The notes below the pieces were generated by a model. That model saw nothing but the letters and a program-made list of their open reading frames with translations. It had not been told where the DNA came from and made no database searches. A stretch of DNA of 64,000 nucleotides, taken from the NCBI GenBank assembly GCA_024583055.1, contig CP102145.1, forward strand, positions 1,922,001 to 1,986,000, written 5' to 3'. This document shows positions 1 to 8,656 of this stretch, in pieces. Source of the stretch: Streptococcus suis. GTDB taxonomy: Bacteria; Bacillota; Bacilli; Lactobacillales; Streptococcaceae. Every line of letters begins with the position of its first letter. Positions within the stretch are counted from its first letter, which is position 1. Made by a program: the position numbers and the translations under genes.

Positions 1-473
1 TCTTTATCCAGGCGCCTGACAGTCTTCTGCTTGCTCGTTTGGATGGGCAATGGCTGAGCTTGCAAGTTGATTGGATTAAGGTTTTGGAAATTCTCTTCAT
101 GTCCTTGCCCTTGGTGACCTTGATTGCCAATATCATGCTGGCCAATAACACCTGCGACCTGGAAGAGGATATCCGTAACCACCGCTATACCTTGGTCTAT
201 TATATCGGAAAGAAACATGCGCTCCAACTTTATTTTACTCTTGCTAGTCTGCCCTGGTTGCTCTGGTTGATTTATTGCCTGACAGGATTTTTGCCAATCT
301 GGGCCTTGCTCGGTCTACTTGGAATCATTCCTGCCTACAAGAGTTTGAAGAGATTCCTGAAAAAGCAGGTTAAGGGAGAAACCTTTATCGAAGCTGTGAA
401 AAGCTTTGTCCTCTTTGCAGCTATCTATGTCTTGTTTTTAGTAGTAGCCATTATCTTTTGGAGCTGGAAATAG
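1..473 (+). CDS. UbiA-family prenyltransferase, MenA-like (5' end outside window)
   Basis: The reading frame is open from base 3, so the gene starts before the window and only the C-terminal ~156 residues are present. It carries the second Asp-rich motif of UbiA prenyltransferases (NNTCDLEEDIRNHR, around bases 145-190), which binds the prenyl diphosphate through Mg2+, followed by three or four hydrophobic membrane segments. In streptococci the usual member is a 1,4-dihydroxy-2-naphthoate polyprenyltransferase, which attaches the isoprenoid tail in demethylmenaquinone synthesis. The substrate is inferred from family only. No terminator is evident; a new gene starts ~80 bases downstream. Confidence 0.8.
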   Translation, partial: FIQAPDSLLLARLDGQWLSLQVDWIKVLEILFMSLPLVTLIANIMLANNTCDLEEDIRNHRYTLVYYIGKKHALQLYFTLASLPWLLWLIYCLTGFLPIWALLGLLGIIPAYKSLKRFLKKQVKGETFIEAVKSFVLFAAIYVLFLVVAIIFWSWK

Positions 474-551
474 TAAATGATAGAATCAGTCTTCGGGCTG
501 ATTCTTTTCTGCTTTTATATGCTATACTAGAAGAGAATTGAGGTGGATGGA

Positions 552-1313
552 ATGTCACGAACACAAGAAGAACGCTTGATAGAACTATATGAAAAGGGAG
601 TGCTAACCAAGGCAGAAGCACGGGCTCTGTTTTTGGAATTAGACCAACAGCCGGAATTTCTCTTGGAGGATGAAAAAGCTAAATTGAGCTTTAGTCTGAC
701 CAATCTCAAGGTATTTTCTTCCAATAAGCGCAAGCAAGAATATAGCTTTGACGGAATCGAATCTCTTTTTCTCAATATCCTAGCAGGGCGTTTGACCGTG
801 ACCCAATCCAAGACGGACCAGGTGGGCCTTGAGATTATCTATCAAGAAAATGCACCTGAGGAAAAACTCCCCCAGCTCTATCTGGAGAAAAAGGGTCTCT
901 ATTTTTCTAGTAGTCTGCCCTGCAAACTGACTATTAGCTTGCCTCAGCGCTGGATGTCAGTCTTTGACCTGGACCTGGGTCAGGCAGATGCCCGCTTGGA
1001 TTACCTGCCTTTTGAAGACATTTCCATCCGAAGTTCGAAGGATAAAAAACAACAGGATATCCGTTTGAACACATGTGGTGGTTATGCCCAACATCTCTAT
1101 GTCCAGCTGGATCAAGCACCCTTAATATTGCAGGCTGGAAAGGGGCAAGGAATTCAAGGAAAAATTGAATCGGAGACTGGACAAATTCGAGTCAATCGCC
1201 GGAAAAAGATCAGTCCCTACCGATTTGAGAAATCAGGCGATGATGTGCTCTATATCCGTGCTCAGACTGGTCAAAGTGCCTTTTATGTGAAAGGAATAAA
1301 AGATGTCGATTGA
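552..1313 (+). CDS. Hypothetical protein, DUF4097-like, paired with PspC protein
   Basis: A 253-residue protein. The N-terminal ~30 residues (ERLIELYEKGVLTKAEA) look like the short helical SHOCT-like module often found in envelope-stress proteins. The rest is beta-rich and resembles the DUF4097/putative-adhesin repeat proteins; there is no signal peptide or membrane helix. The ATG at 552 is chosen over the in-frame GTG at 543 because GAGGTGG at 540-546 is a good ribosome site for 552 and would be overlapped by the GTG. It overlaps the PspC gene by 11 bases, so the two are probably co-translated. Function is not established; a role in envelope stress is inferred from the PspC partner. Confidence 0.6.
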   Translation: MSRTQEERLIELYEKGVLTKAEARALFLELDQQPEFLLEDEKAKLSFSLTNLKVFSSNKRKQEYSFDGIESLFLNILAGRLTVTQSKTDQVGLEIIYQENAPEEKLPQLYLEKKGLYFSSSLPCKLTISLPQRWMSVFDLDLGQADARLDYLPFEDISIRSSKDKKQQDIRLNTCGGYAQHLYVQLDQAPLILQAGKGQGIQGKIESETGQIRVNRRKKISPYRFEKSGDDVLYIRAQTGQSAFYVKGIKDVD

Positions 1314-1572
1314 ATTATATAAATGCAAACAGGGAAAAGTCTTAGCTGGTGTACTGGCTGGCCTAGCCCACAAGCTGGGCTGGGAAGTCTGGCTGGTTCG
1401 TGGCTTATTCTTAGCCAGTCTATTGATCGGTAGAGCTTCCTTGCTAACCTTGGTCCTCTATATAGCAGGTGCCTATTTTCTTCCCTACAAGGAAGAGCAG
1501 GATGCTGAGCGTTATGGAATGGGCCCACGAAAAATCAAGGATGCTGAAAAAATTCGGAAAAACTGGTTTTAA
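1303..1572 (+). CDS. PspC-domain membrane protein
   Basis: An 89-residue protein. Residues 1-30 form the amphipathic PspC start (ELYKCKQGKVLAGVLAGLAH), followed by a strong transmembrane segment (about residues 33-60) and a basic cytoplasmic tail. PspC-domain proteins sense or buffer membrane stress in phage-shock-type systems; in streptococci small ones such as this are common and mostly uncharacterised. The start lies inside the end of the preceding gene, indicating translational coupling. A hairpin with a U-run follows at 1580-1606. Confidence 0.8.
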   Translation: MSIELYKCKQGKVLAGVLAGLAHKLGWEVWLVRGLFLASLLIGRASLLTLVLYIAGAYFLPYKEEQDAERYGMGPRKIKDAEKIRKNWF

Positions 1573-1579
1573 GAACAGA

Positions 1580-1606
1580 GTTTGGGAGCTTTCTTCCAAA
1601 CTTTTT
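1580..1606 (+). terminator. Intrinsic terminator after pspC-like gene
   Basis: GTTTGGGA at 1580-1587 pairs with TTCCAAAC at 1594-1601 (8 bp including one G-U) around a 6-base loop and is followed by TTTTT. Confidence 0.75.
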
Positions 1607-1614
1607 CTTATTTG

Positions 1615-1643
1615 TTACCAATTAGTGTTGCTTATGGTATAAT
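1615..1643 (+). promoter_or_regulatory. hprK promoter
   Basis: An extended -10 (TG-G-TATAAT; TATAAT at 1638-1643) lies 17 bp from a weak -35 (TTACCA, 1615-1620). It predicts a leader of ~155 bases that includes the whole interspersed repeat at 1649-1784. Confidence 0.65.
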
Positions 1644-1648
1644 ATATT

Positions 1649-1784
1649 GAGAACCGTATTCACAGCTCGGTACCTGAGATAAGGCTTGTTTTTCTCGAAA
1701 TACAGTCGGTATTGTAGCAAAAACGGCTTTGATGTGAGAAAACGATTTCTTATTTAAAGGTACCGTACTTGTGGATACAATTTC
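1649..1784 (+). repeat. Short interspersed repeat, copy A (full-length form), in hprK leader
   Basis: The ends are imperfect inverted repeats: TATTCACAGCTCGGTAC at 1658-1674 against GTACCGTACTTGTGGATA near 1760-1777. The core carries the segment TTTTTCTCGAAATACAGTC (about 1689-1707) and an inner hairpin. Closely related sequences occur at 54391-54556 (same orientation, ~20 bases longer) and 23985-24048 (opposite orientation, core missing). It resembles the small non-coding BOX/MITE-type repeats known from streptococci, though I cannot assign it to a named family. Confidence 0.75.
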
Positions 1785-1806
1785 AGAAGCGAAAGAGAGG
1801 GAATGC

Positions 1807-2739
1807 ATGACAGTATATGTAAAAGATTTGGTAGATAATCTGCGGATTGAGCCTGCGTATAGTACAGAAGAGTTGTTGCGCAAGGAAATTACAACAGCTG
1901 ATATTACGCGTCCAGGCTTGGAGATGACGGGCTATTTTGACTATTACGCTCCAGAGCGGATTCAGCTCATGGGGATGAAGGAGTGGTCTTATATGATGGC
2001 CATGACAGCCCATAACCGCTATCAGGTCCTATCGCAGATGTTTCAGCCGGAAACGCCGGTGATTATCGTAGCCCGTGATTTGGAAATTCCTGAGGAGATG
2101 TACAAGGCGGCCAAGGAAAAGAAAATTGCGATCTGCCGTAGCAAGACAGCGACCAGTCGTTTGTCTGGGGAATTATCTTCTTTCCTAGATAGTCGTTTGG
2201 CCCAACGGACCAGTGTTCACGGAGTTCTCATGGATATTTATGGCATGGGTGTTCTCATCCAGGGAGATTCTGGTATCGGTAAGAGTGAAACTGGTTTGGA
2301 ATTGGTTAAGCGTGGTCATCGCCTGGTAGCGGATGACCGTGTGGATATTTTTGCTAAGGATGATGTGACTCTGTGGGGTGAGCCAGCAGAAATTCTGCGC
2401 CACCTATTGGAAATCCGTGGGGTCGGTATCATTGATATTATGAGTCTCTATGGTGCGAGTGCCGTTAAGGATTCATCAGAGGTTCAGTTGGCGGTTTATC
2501 TGGAAAATTATGAAACAGGCAAGGTCTTTGACCGTCTGGGCAATTCAGGCGACACCATCGAGATTGCAGGTGTTGAAATTCCGCAAATCCGTATCCCTGT
2601 CAAAACTGGTCGAAACATCTCTGTCGTGATTGAAGCAGCTGCTATGAACTACCGTGCCAAGCAGATGGGCTTTGATGCGACCAAGATGTTTGAAGAACGC
2701 TTGACCAACTTGATCGAAACAAACAAGGAAGAGGTCTAG
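1807..2739 (+). CDS. hprK: HPr kinase/phosphorylase
   Basis: A 310-residue bifunctional enzyme that phosphorylates HPr on Ser46 using ATP and removes that phosphate, linking glycolytic state to carbon catabolite repression. The P-loop GDSGIGKS is at residues 153-160 and the conserved VHG just before it at 137-139. The C-terminal signature ([20 protein letters not shown]) is intact. The ATG at 1807 is preferred over an in-frame GTG at 1771 because GAGAGGGA lies at the right distance and the N-terminus then matches other streptococcal HprK proteins. Its stop is one base before the lgt start, so the two are co-transcribed. Regulation may involve the repeat-containing leader. Confidence 0.97.
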   Translation: MTVYVKDLVDNLRIEPAYSTEELLRKEITTADITRPGLEMTGYFDYYAPERIQLMGMKEWSYMMAMTAHNRYQVLSQMFQPETPVIIVARDLEIPEEMYKAAKEKKIAICRSKTATSRLSGELSSFLDSRLAQRTSVHGVLMDIYGMGVLIQGDSGIGKSETGLELVKRGHRLVADDRVDIFAKDDVTLWGEPAEILRHLLEIRGVGIIDIMSLYGASAVKDSSEVQLAVYLENYETGKVFDRLGNSGDTIEIAGVEIPQIRIPVKTGRNISVVIEAAAMNYRAKQMGFDATKMFEERLTNLIETNKEEV

Positions 2740-2740
2740 T

Positions 2741-3517
2741 ATGGGGCCAATTGCTATTCAATTAGGGCCTCTGGAGATCCGCTGGTATGCAATCTGTATT
2801 TTGACAGGCTTGATTCTAGGTGTGTATTTGGCATCGAAAGAGGCACCTAGAAAGAAAATTTCTTCAGATGATATCCTGGATTTTATCCTCTGGGCTTTTC
2901 CTATTTCAATCATCGGGGCTCGCATTTACTATGTCGTCTTTTCCTGGGACCAGTATAAGGACAACTTGCTGGATGTCATTGCCATTTGGAATGGTGGGAT
3001 TGCTATCTATGGTGGTCTGATAACTGGTGCCTTGGTCCTCTATTTCTTTACCAGATACCGGTTTATCGAGACCCTGGACTTCCTGGATGTGGTAGCACCA
3101 TCGGTTATGCTGGCACAGGCTATTGGCCGCTGGGGCAATTTCTTTAACCAGGAGGCCTATGGTGCAGAGGTAGCCAACTTGGACTACCTACCAAGCTTTA
3201 TCCGAGACCAGATGTTTATCGATGGTGCCTATCGCCAGCCGACCTTCCTCTTTGAATCTGTCTGGAATATCCTTGGTTTTGCTCTCATCTGTGTCTTGCG
3301 CAGAAGACCGAAATTCCTCAAGCAGGGAGAAATCACCGCCTTTTACCTGATCTGGTATGGTTGCGGTCGTCTCTTGATTGAAGGCATGCGGACAGATAGT
3401 CTCATGTTCTTGGGCATTCGAGTGTCCCAATGGCTGTCGGGACTACTTATCCTAGTCGGTATCAGCATGGTCCTGGTGCGGAGAAGAAAATCCACAGTTC
3501 CCTATTATCAATCCTAA
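2741..3517 (+). CDS. lgt: Prolipoprotein diacylglyceryl transferase
   Basis: A 258-residue, seven-helix membrane enzyme that moves diacylglycerol from phosphatidylglycerol onto the lipobox cysteine of prolipoproteins, the first step of lipoprotein maturation. The Lgt signature [13 protein letters not shown] is at residues 129-141, and the C-terminal part has the usual [15 protein letters not shown] segment. Its length is normal for streptococci. The hprK-lgt order is the standard one in the genus. Confidence 0.97.
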   Translation: MGPIAIQLGPLEIRWYAICILTGLILGVYLASKEAPRKKISSDDILDFILWAFPISIIGARIYYVVFSWDQYKDNLLDVIAIWNGGIAIYGGLITGALVLYFFTRYRFIETLDFLDVVAPSVMLAQAIGRWGNFFNQEAYGAEVANLDYLPSFIRDQMFIDGAYRQPTFLFESVWNILGFALICVLRRRPKFLKQGEITAFYLIWYGCGRLLIEGMRTDSLMFLGIRVSQWLSGLLILVGISMVLVRRRKSTVPYYQS

Positions 3518-3529
3518 AAAGGAGAATAT

Positions 3530-3943
3530 ATGTTAATCGAAATTTCAGTATTGATCATTGCCTTGTCCATTGCGGCAGTGGCTATCTACCTGGTTTTGCT
3601 CTTGCAAAAAGTCGGCAAGGTGACAGATGAGGCCCAGCAAACCATTAAGGTCTTGACCAGTGATGTCAATGTGACCCTCTTTCAGGCCAATGAAATCCTA
3701 GCCAAGACCAATGTCCTGGTCGACGATGTCAATGGCAAGGTGTCAACTCTCGACCCGCTCTTTGTGGCAGTGGCAGACTTGTCGACTTCAGTGTCCGACC
3801 TCAATGCCTCGGCGCGTGATTTGACAGTCAAGGCCAAGTCAGCGGGCAAATCAACGGCTAAAGCAGGCGGAGCCCTCTCTGCCCTTACAACAGTATCATC
3901 TCTCTTAGGAAAGAAAGGAGCAAAAAATGGTAAAAAAATCTAG
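3530..3943 (+). CDS. DUF948 membrane-anchored protein
   Basis: A 137-residue protein with one N-terminal transmembrane helix (about residues 3-25) followed by a long helical region rich in Val, Asp and Ser with coiled-coil character, then a basic tail. This is the DUF948 architecture, which sits after lgt in many streptococci. The ribosome site AAGGAG is strong. The 3' end overlaps the next gene by 17 bases. Function is unknown; a general-stress or envelope role is inferred from the YtxH partner. Confidence 0.8.
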   Translation: MLIEISVLIIALSIAAVAIYLVLLLQKVGKVTDEAQQTIKVLTSDVNVTLFQANEILAKTNVLVDDVNGKVSTLDPLFVAVADLSTSVSDLNASARDLTVKAKSAGKSTAKAGGALSALTTVSSLLGKKGAKNGKKI

Positions 3944-4388
3944 TATCGTCACAAGCCTCTTGCTGGGTGCAGCAGGTGGAGCGGCAGCAGCAGCTTTTCT
4001 GGCCACCAAAACAGGGAAGGCAGTAAAGGATAAGGTGGTTTCTTTTGCTAATGACTACAAGGAAAACCATGAAGAAATCAATGCCGACCTAGTCTCTAAG
4101 GCTCAGGATTTGGGCAAGCAAGCCACGGATAAATTTACAGAGGTCAAGTCTCAACTGGAAACAGGTGAATTGACGGTCGAGGACCTGGTGCAGACAGGCA
4201 AAGAGAAGTCTAAGGATTTGTTTGAATCAATCAAGTCTAAGACAGTCCATGCGCCAACAGTTGATGAAGAAGATGTCGAAGATGCAGTGATTGTGTCTGA
4301 AGATATTGAAATGGACATTGCGGACGTCGTAATAGAATCAGTTGTCGAAGCAGTTGAAGAAGACCAGACTTCGGAAACTGAACTCTAA
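3927..4388 (+). CDS. YtxH-domain protein
   Basis: A 153-residue protein with an N-terminal hydrophobic, Ala/Gly-rich segment (residues 5-30: LLLGAAGGAAAAAFLATKTG), then an amphipathic helical stretch and a very acidic C-terminal 45 residues. The first half is the YtxH (general-stress protein-like) domain. It follows and overlaps the DUF948 gene, a common pairing in Firmicutes. Function unknown. A hairpin terminator follows. Confidence 0.8.
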   Translation: MVKKSSIVTSLLLGAAGGAAAAAFLATKTGKAVKDKVVSFANDYKENHEEINADLVSKAQDLGKQATDKFTEVKSQLETGELTVEDLVQTGKEKSKDLFESIKSKTVHAPTVDEEDVEDAVIVSEDIEMDIADVVIESVVEAVEEDQTSETEL

Positions 4389-4401
4389 TCATAACATGAA
4401 A

Positions 4402-4434
4402 AATTGGGTAGAGCAGTCTATCTAATTTTTTTGT
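4402..4434 (+). terminator. Intrinsic terminator of the hprK-lgt operon
   Basis: AATTGGGTAGA (4402-4412) pairs with TCTATCTAATT (4417-4427) through two G-U pairs around GCAG, and a run of T follows. Confidence 0.8.
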
Positions 4435-4458
4435 ATAGGTTGAAGCATCAGAGTAGAC

Positions 4459-4488
4459 AAAAACACCATGGTTTTCCATGGTGTTTGC
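4459..4488 (-). terminator. Intrinsic terminator of bgaR
   Basis: A perfect 11-bp inverted repeat AAACACCATGG / CCATGGTGTTT around TTTT (4461-4486). Read on the minus strand it is followed by TTTTTGTC, so it fits the end of bgaR. Confidence 0.8.
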
Positions 4489-4494
4489 CGATTT

Positions 4495-5205
4495 TTAGCG
4501 CTTGTTGGCAGAAATTTCGATCTTATAGTATTTCCAGTGTTTATAAGTCTCTACATATTCAATCACTTCATTGCTGCCACTCTTATGTGTAGTGCGGATT
4601 TGAAGAATGCTTGGTTCTTTTGCCTGAAGCTTCAACTGTTCCTTGACATCCTTAGGTGAAGGGAAAACAATTTCATTGGTTTCCACATAAGGTTCCTCAG
4701 ACATGTGGATATTGAAGTCTAGCTTAAATCGTTGATAGAGCGATTGGAAATGCGAGAGATCTGCTTGAGGCTGTTGAATATATCGAGCAGGGATGTAAGA
4801 CTGGTGGTAAATATAAGGTTGACCATCTGTTGTACGCACGCGAGAAATCTTGTAATAGAAGTCATTGCTATCCAATTGAAGCTTTTCAAGAATATGAGCT
4901 TCATTTCCTTTTTCACAACCCAGCACTGTGACAGTGTCGTTGCCGATAGGGAAAATCTCGATATCAGAAAACTCAACAAGCTTTCCTTTGCGAGAACGAG
5001 AAACGAAGGTTCCTTTACCCTGTTGGCGAACGAGGTAGCCGTCCTTAACCAATTCATTGACTGCACGGATAACAGTGATAGAACTTACGTTAAATAGCTT
5101 GGTTAACTCAGCCTCGGTGTAAAACTTATCGCCATTCTCAAATTTTCCTGAAATAATTTGCTGACGAAGATCGTTTTGAACTAATTGATACTTAGGTACT
5201 TTCAT
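4495..5205 (-). CDS. bgaR: GntR/HutC-family regulator of the beta-galactosidase operon
   Basis: A 236-residue transcription factor with an N-terminal winged helix-turn-helix (residues ~5-70, including GKFENGDKFYTEAELTKLF and GTFVSR) and a C-terminal UTRA effector-binding domain (~90-230). It diverges from bgaC, as BgaR does in pneumococcus, where it represses the bga operon. A dyad overlapping the bgaC -35 box (5372-5389) is the obvious operator. The ligand is probably a sugar phosphate made by the neighbouring PTS (inference). The start follows the GAAAGGAAA ribosome site on the minus strand, and a TATAAT lies at 5254-5249. Confidence 0.85.
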   Translation of the reverse strand: MKVPKYQLVQNDLRQQIISGKFENGDKFYTEAELTKLFNVSSITVIRAVNELVKDGYLVRQQGKGTFVSRSRKGKLVEFSDIEIFPIGNDTVTVLGCEKGNEAHILEKLQLDSNDFYYKISRVRTTDGQPYIYHQSYIPARYIQQPQADLSHFQSLYQRFKLDFNIHMSEEPYVETNEIVFPSPKDVKEQLKLQAKEPSILQIRTTHKSGSNEVIEYVETYKHWKYYKIEISANKR

Positions 5206-5281
5206 AGTAGGTTTCCTTTCTTTTTCCTAATACTTCCCTTTAACTTTCATTATACTAAATATCTTTAAAATTGAAAACTGG

Positions 5282-5312
5282 AAATGCTCAAAATTGCTCA
5301 AAAATGCACAAA
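5282..5312 (+). repeat. Three 10-bp-phased direct repeats upstream of bgaC
   Basis: Three near-identical units, AAATGCTCAA, AATTGCTCAA and AAATGCACAA, follow each other with exactly 10-bp spacing, so they lie on one face of the helix. They sit between the bgaR promoter and the bgaC promoter. Confidence 0.7.
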
Positions 5313-5371
5313 TTTCTTTCAAAAATAGGCTTTGAAAAAAATTTAAAAAATTTTACATTTTTTCAAAAAAC

Positions 5372-5403
5372 TACTGGACATAACCAGTAATTTGTGTTAA
5401 TAT
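5372..5403 (+). promoter_or_regulatory. bgaC operon promoter with overlapping BgaR operator
   Basis: The -35 TGGACA (5375-5380) and extended -10 TG-T-TAATAT (5398-5403) are 17 bp apart. A perfect dyad, TACTGG-N6-CCAGTA (5372-5389), covers the -35. Its form (ACTGG...CCAGT) is typical of HutC-type GntR operators, so BgaR binding here would block RNA polymerase. Confidence 0.8.
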
Positions 5404-5444
5404 ATTGATAACAAAGGGATGCAGTGACATCGGAGGCAAAATAA

Positions 5445-7217
5445 ATGCAGAAATTTGAAATAAAGGATCAGTTCTATTTGGATCAGAAGTCTTTCAAAAT
5501 TCTTTCTGGTGCAATTCATTATTTTCGGGTTCACCCTGATGATTGGTATCACTCTTTGTACAATTTAAAGGCCCTGGGTTTTAATACAGTTGAAACCTAC
5601 GTCCCCTGGAACTGGCACGAGCCTCAGAAAGGTCAGTTCAACTACGAAGGAATCTTAGATATCGAACGATTTCTAAGCATTGCTCAGGATTTAGGGCTAT
5701 ATGCTATTGTTCGTCCTTCCCCCTATATTTGCGCAGAGTGGGAATGGGGAGGTCTCCCCGCTTGGTTGATGACGGAGGAGCTTCGGATACGTTCGCACGA
5801 TGCAACTTATCTGAGGCATTTAGATGAATATTACGCTTCTCTTCTTCCGAAATTGGCCAAGCACCAACTCTCACAAGGTGGAAACATTCTCATGTTCCAA
5901 GTGGAAAATGAATATGGTTCCTACGGTGAGGACAAGGAATACCTGAGAGCAGTAGCAGATTTGATGAGAAAGCATGGCCTGACAGCTCCCTTTTTCACAT
6001 CGGATGGTCCATGGAGAGCCACTCTGAGAGCTGGTACCCTGATAGACGATGATGTTTTGGTCACAGGAAACTTTGGTTCCAAGGCTGCAGAAAACTTTGC
6101 TATGATGCAAGATTTCTTCGATGAATACGATAAGAAGTGGCCACTCATGTGTATGGAATTTTGGGATGGATGGTTCAATCGCTGGGGAGATGAGATTATT
6201 CGCCGGGACCCAGATGAGCTTGCCCAGTCTGTCATGGATTGTATCCAGCTTGGGTCTATCAATCTTTACATGTTCCATGGAGGGACTAACTTCGGCTTTA
6301 TGAACGGCTGTTCGGCCCGGGGTCAGATTGATTTACCACAGGTAACTTCCTATGACTACGATGCCATCTTGGATGAGGCGGGGAATCCTACTAAGAAATT
6401 CTATGCTATTCAATCCTTGATGAAGGAAGCCTATCCAGAATTGAACTATGCTGAACCACTCATTAAAGCAGCCAAAGCCTACCCATCGGTGGAATTAGAG
6501 GCAAAAGTTAGTCTCTTTGGGACACTAGAAAATGTAAGCGGTTCCCTATCTAGCTTCTATCCACAAAATATGGAAGAGTTGGGTCAGAATACAGGCTACA
6601 TTCTCTACCAGACTACCATTGAAAAGGATAAGGATGAGGCGGAACGGTTTAGAGTGATTGATGCGCGTGACAGGATACAGGTCTATGCAGATGGCCATCT
6701 GGTCACAACTCAGTATCAGACGGAAATCGGTGAGGATATTGAGCTGGATTTGCAGAATCAGCACACCGACATTTCAATCCTGGTCGAAAATATGGGACGT
6801 GTCAATTATGGTCACAAGCTAACCGCACCAACCCAGTCCAAAGGTATTGGTAGGGGCGCGATAGCTGATCTTCACTTTATCGGCAATTGGCAAACCTATC
6901 CTCTCCCCCTAGAATCTGTGGAAACGGTAGATTTTACCAAGGAGTGGAAGGAAGGGCAGCCAGCCTTTTACCGCTACCGATTTGAAGCGGATGAATTGGC
7001 GGATACCTACCTTGATATGACAGGGTTTGGTAAGGGTGTTGTATTTGTAAATAATGTTAATATCGGACGTTTTTGGGAAAAAGGCCCAATCCTTTATCTC
7101 TATATACCAAAAGGATACTTAAAGAAAGGAGAAAATGAAATAGTCGTCTTTGAGACGGAAGGAAGATATAGAGAGAAGATAAGCTTTTCACAAGAACCCA
7201 TTTATAAAGAACTTTAG
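5445..7217 (+). CDS. bgaC: GH35 beta-galactosidase BgaC
   Basis: A 590-residue glycoside hydrolase family 35 enzyme. The catalytic acid/base is Glu156 in the VENEYGSYG motif and the nucleophile Glu238 in MEFWDGWFNRWG; the N-terminal half is the TIM barrel and the rest is made of beta-sandwich domains. In streptococci BgaC releases terminal beta-1,3-linked galactose from host glycans. There is no signal peptide and no LPXTG anchor, so if it acts at the surface it must leave by another route. It is the first gene of an operon with a complete mannose-family PTS and galM. The ribosome site GGAGG lies upstream of the ATG. Confidence 0.95.
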   Translation: MQKFEIKDQFYLDQKSFKILSGAIHYFRVHPDDWYHSLYNLKALGFNTVETYVPWNWHEPQKGQFNYEGILDIERFLSIAQDLGLYAIVRPSPYICAEWEWGGLPAWLMTEELRIRSHDATYLRHLDEYYASLLPKLAKHQLSQGGNILMFQVENEYGSYGEDKEYLRAVADLMRKHGLTAPFFTSDGPWRATLRAGTLIDDDVLVTGNFGSKAAENFAMMQDFFDEYDKKWPLMCMEFWDGWFNRWGDEIIRRDPDELAQSVMDCIQLGSINLYMFHGGTNFGFMNGCSARGQIDLPQVTSYDYDAILDEAGNPTKKFYAIQSLMKEAYPELNYAEPLIKAAKAYPSVELEAKVSLFGTLENVSGSLSSFYPQNMEELGQNTGYILYQTTIEKDKDEAERFRVIDARDRIQVYADGHLVTTQYQTEIGEDIELDLQNQHTDISILVENMGRVNYGHKLTAPTQSKGIGRGAIADLHFIGNWQTYPLPLESVETVDFTKEWKEGQPAFYRYRFEADELADTYLDMTGFGKGVVFVNNVNIGRFWEKGPILYLYIPKGYLKKGENEIVVFETEGRYREKISFSQEPIYKEL

Positions 7218-7234
7218 AAAAAAGGAGATTTAGT

Positions 7235-7720
7235 ATGGCAATCATTGCTACACGTATTGACGGTCGTTTGATTCACGGTCAGGTTGCTAACCTGTGGACA
7301 ACCAAATTGAATATTGGTCGTATCATGGTTATTGATGATGCTGTGGCTCAAAATGATATTGAAAAACAAGGTTTGAAATTGGCGGTTCCGCCGGGAGTAA
7401 AACTTTCTATTCTGCCAATTGAAAAAGCTGCGAACAACATCAAGGAAGGTAAGTACGATAGCCAACGTCTCTTGATTGTAGCACGTCGCCCTGAAAACTT
7501 CCTGCGCTTGGTTGAATATGGTGTAGAAATTCCTGAATTGAACGTAGGGAACATGTCTCAAACACCTGAAACGCGTTCAGTGACTCGTTCTATCAACGTG
7601 GTTGATAAGGATATCGCTGATTTTGATGCCTTGGTTGCCAAGGGAGTAAAATTGATTGCTCAAATGGTACCAGGTGATACACCTAAAGACTTTATGCCTT
7701 TGTTGGATAAAGTTCGTTAA
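7235..7720 (+). CDS. PTS IIB component, mannose/GalNAc family
   Basis: A 161-residue cytoplasmic IIB protein of the mannose-sorbose family. The phosphoryl-accepting residue is His14 in RIDGRLIHGQV. It takes phosphate from IIA and passes it to the incoming sugar. It lies 17 bases after bgaC with an AAAGGAG ribosome site. The gene order bgaC-IIB-IIC-IID-IIA matches the pneumococcal bga locus, suggesting uptake of a sugar released by BgaC or of N-acetylgalactosamine/galactosamine-type sugars (substrate inferred). Confidence 0.92.
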   Translation: MAIIATRIDGRLIHGQVANLWTTKLNIGRIMVIDDAVAQNDIEKQGLKLAVPPGVKLSILPIEKAANNIKEGKYDSQRLLIVARRPENFLRLVEYGVEIPELNVGNMSQTPETRSVTRSINVVDKDIADFDALVAKGVKLIAQMVPGDTPKDFMPLLDKVR

Positions 7721-7762
7721 CATTCGGATATTTTTGAAAAATTTTAAAGGAGGAACACTATT

Positions 7763-8656
7763 ATGCAATTCTGGCAAATAGTACTTTTAACGCTCTACTC
7801 TGCTTATCAGATTTGTGATGAGTTGACTATCGTATCGTCAGCAGGTTCACCAGTCTTTGCAGGGTTCATCTCAGGCTTGATCATGGGTGATATGGCCACT
7901 GGTCTTGCTATCGGTGCATCTCTTCAATTGATGGTACTCGGTGTTGGTACCTTCGGTGGTGCATCTCGTATCGACGCAACTTCAGGTGCGGTTCTTGCGA
8001 CAGCTTTCTCTGTTTCACAAGGTATCGATCCAGAACTTGCGGTATCAACTATCGCGGTACCAGTAGCGGCACTTCTTGTTTATACTGATATTGCAGGTCG
8101 TTTCTCAACTACTTACTTCGCACACCGTGTGGATGCTGCGGTTGAAAAATTCGACTACAAAGCAATCGAGCGTAACTACCTTCTTGGTGCGATTCCATGG
8201 GCACTCTCTCGTGCACTTCCAGTCTTCTTGGCTCTCACTTTCGGTGGTGGCTTCGTTGAATCAATGGTTAACACTATCCAACAATACCAATGGGTTGCTG
8301 ATGGTTTGACTCTCGCTGCTCGTATGCTTCCAGGTCTTGGATTTGCAATCTTGCTCCACTACCTTCCACTTAAACGTAACCTTCACTACTTGGCAATCGG
8401 TTTTGCCCTTACAGCTATGTTGACTGTTCTTTACGGTAACGTATCTGCTTTGGGTGGTGCTGTTGCAGGCATCGTTGGAACTCTTCCAGAAGATGCAGGT
8501 GTATCATTTGTTAACAACTTCAAAGGTTTGTCAATGATCGGTATTGCGATTATCGGTGCATTCCTTTCAGTATTGCACTACATCAATAGCCAAAAAGTAG
8601 CAGTGGTTGCTCCATCAAATTCAGAAAGTGGGGAAATTGACGATGACGAAATCTAA
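7763..8656 (+). CDS. PTS IIC component, mannose/sorbose family
   Basis: A 297-residue integral membrane protein with many hydrophobic segments, the sugar-translocating IIC subunit of the PTS. The N-terminus (MQFWQIVLLTLYSAYQ) is typical of sorbose/GalNAc-type IIC. A strong AAAGGAGG ribosome site precedes it. The acidic tail (GEIDDDEI) overlaps the start of the IID gene by 14 bases, implying coupled translation of the two membrane subunits. Confidence 0.92.
   Translation: MQFWQIVLLTLYSAYQICDELTIVSSAGSPVFAGFISGLIMGDMATGLAIGASLQLMVLGVGTFGGASRIDATSGAVLATAFSVSQGIDPELAVSTIAVPVAALLVYTDIAGRFSTTYFAHRVDAAVEKFDYKAIERNYLLGAIPWALSRALPVFLALTFGGGFVESMVNTIQQYQWVADGLTLAARMLPGLGFAILLHYLPLKRNLHYLAIGFALTAMLTVLYGNVSALGGAVAGIVGTLPEDAGVSFVNNFKGLSMIGIAIIGAFLSVLHYINSQKVAVVAPSNSESGEIDDDEI

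Noticed and set aside
1771..1806. GTG start adding 12 residues to HprK.
   Set aside because: The extension is encoded by the end of the repeat element, lacks a ribosome site and is absent from related HprK proteins.
5282..5312. CRISPR-like array in the direct repeats upstream of bgaC.
   Set aside because: Units are only 10 bp, contiguous, with no spacers and no cas genes nearby.
5445..7217. Secretion signal or LPXTG anchor in BgaC.
   Set aside because: The N-terminus is hydrophilic and no sorting motif or C-terminal hydrophobic segment is present.
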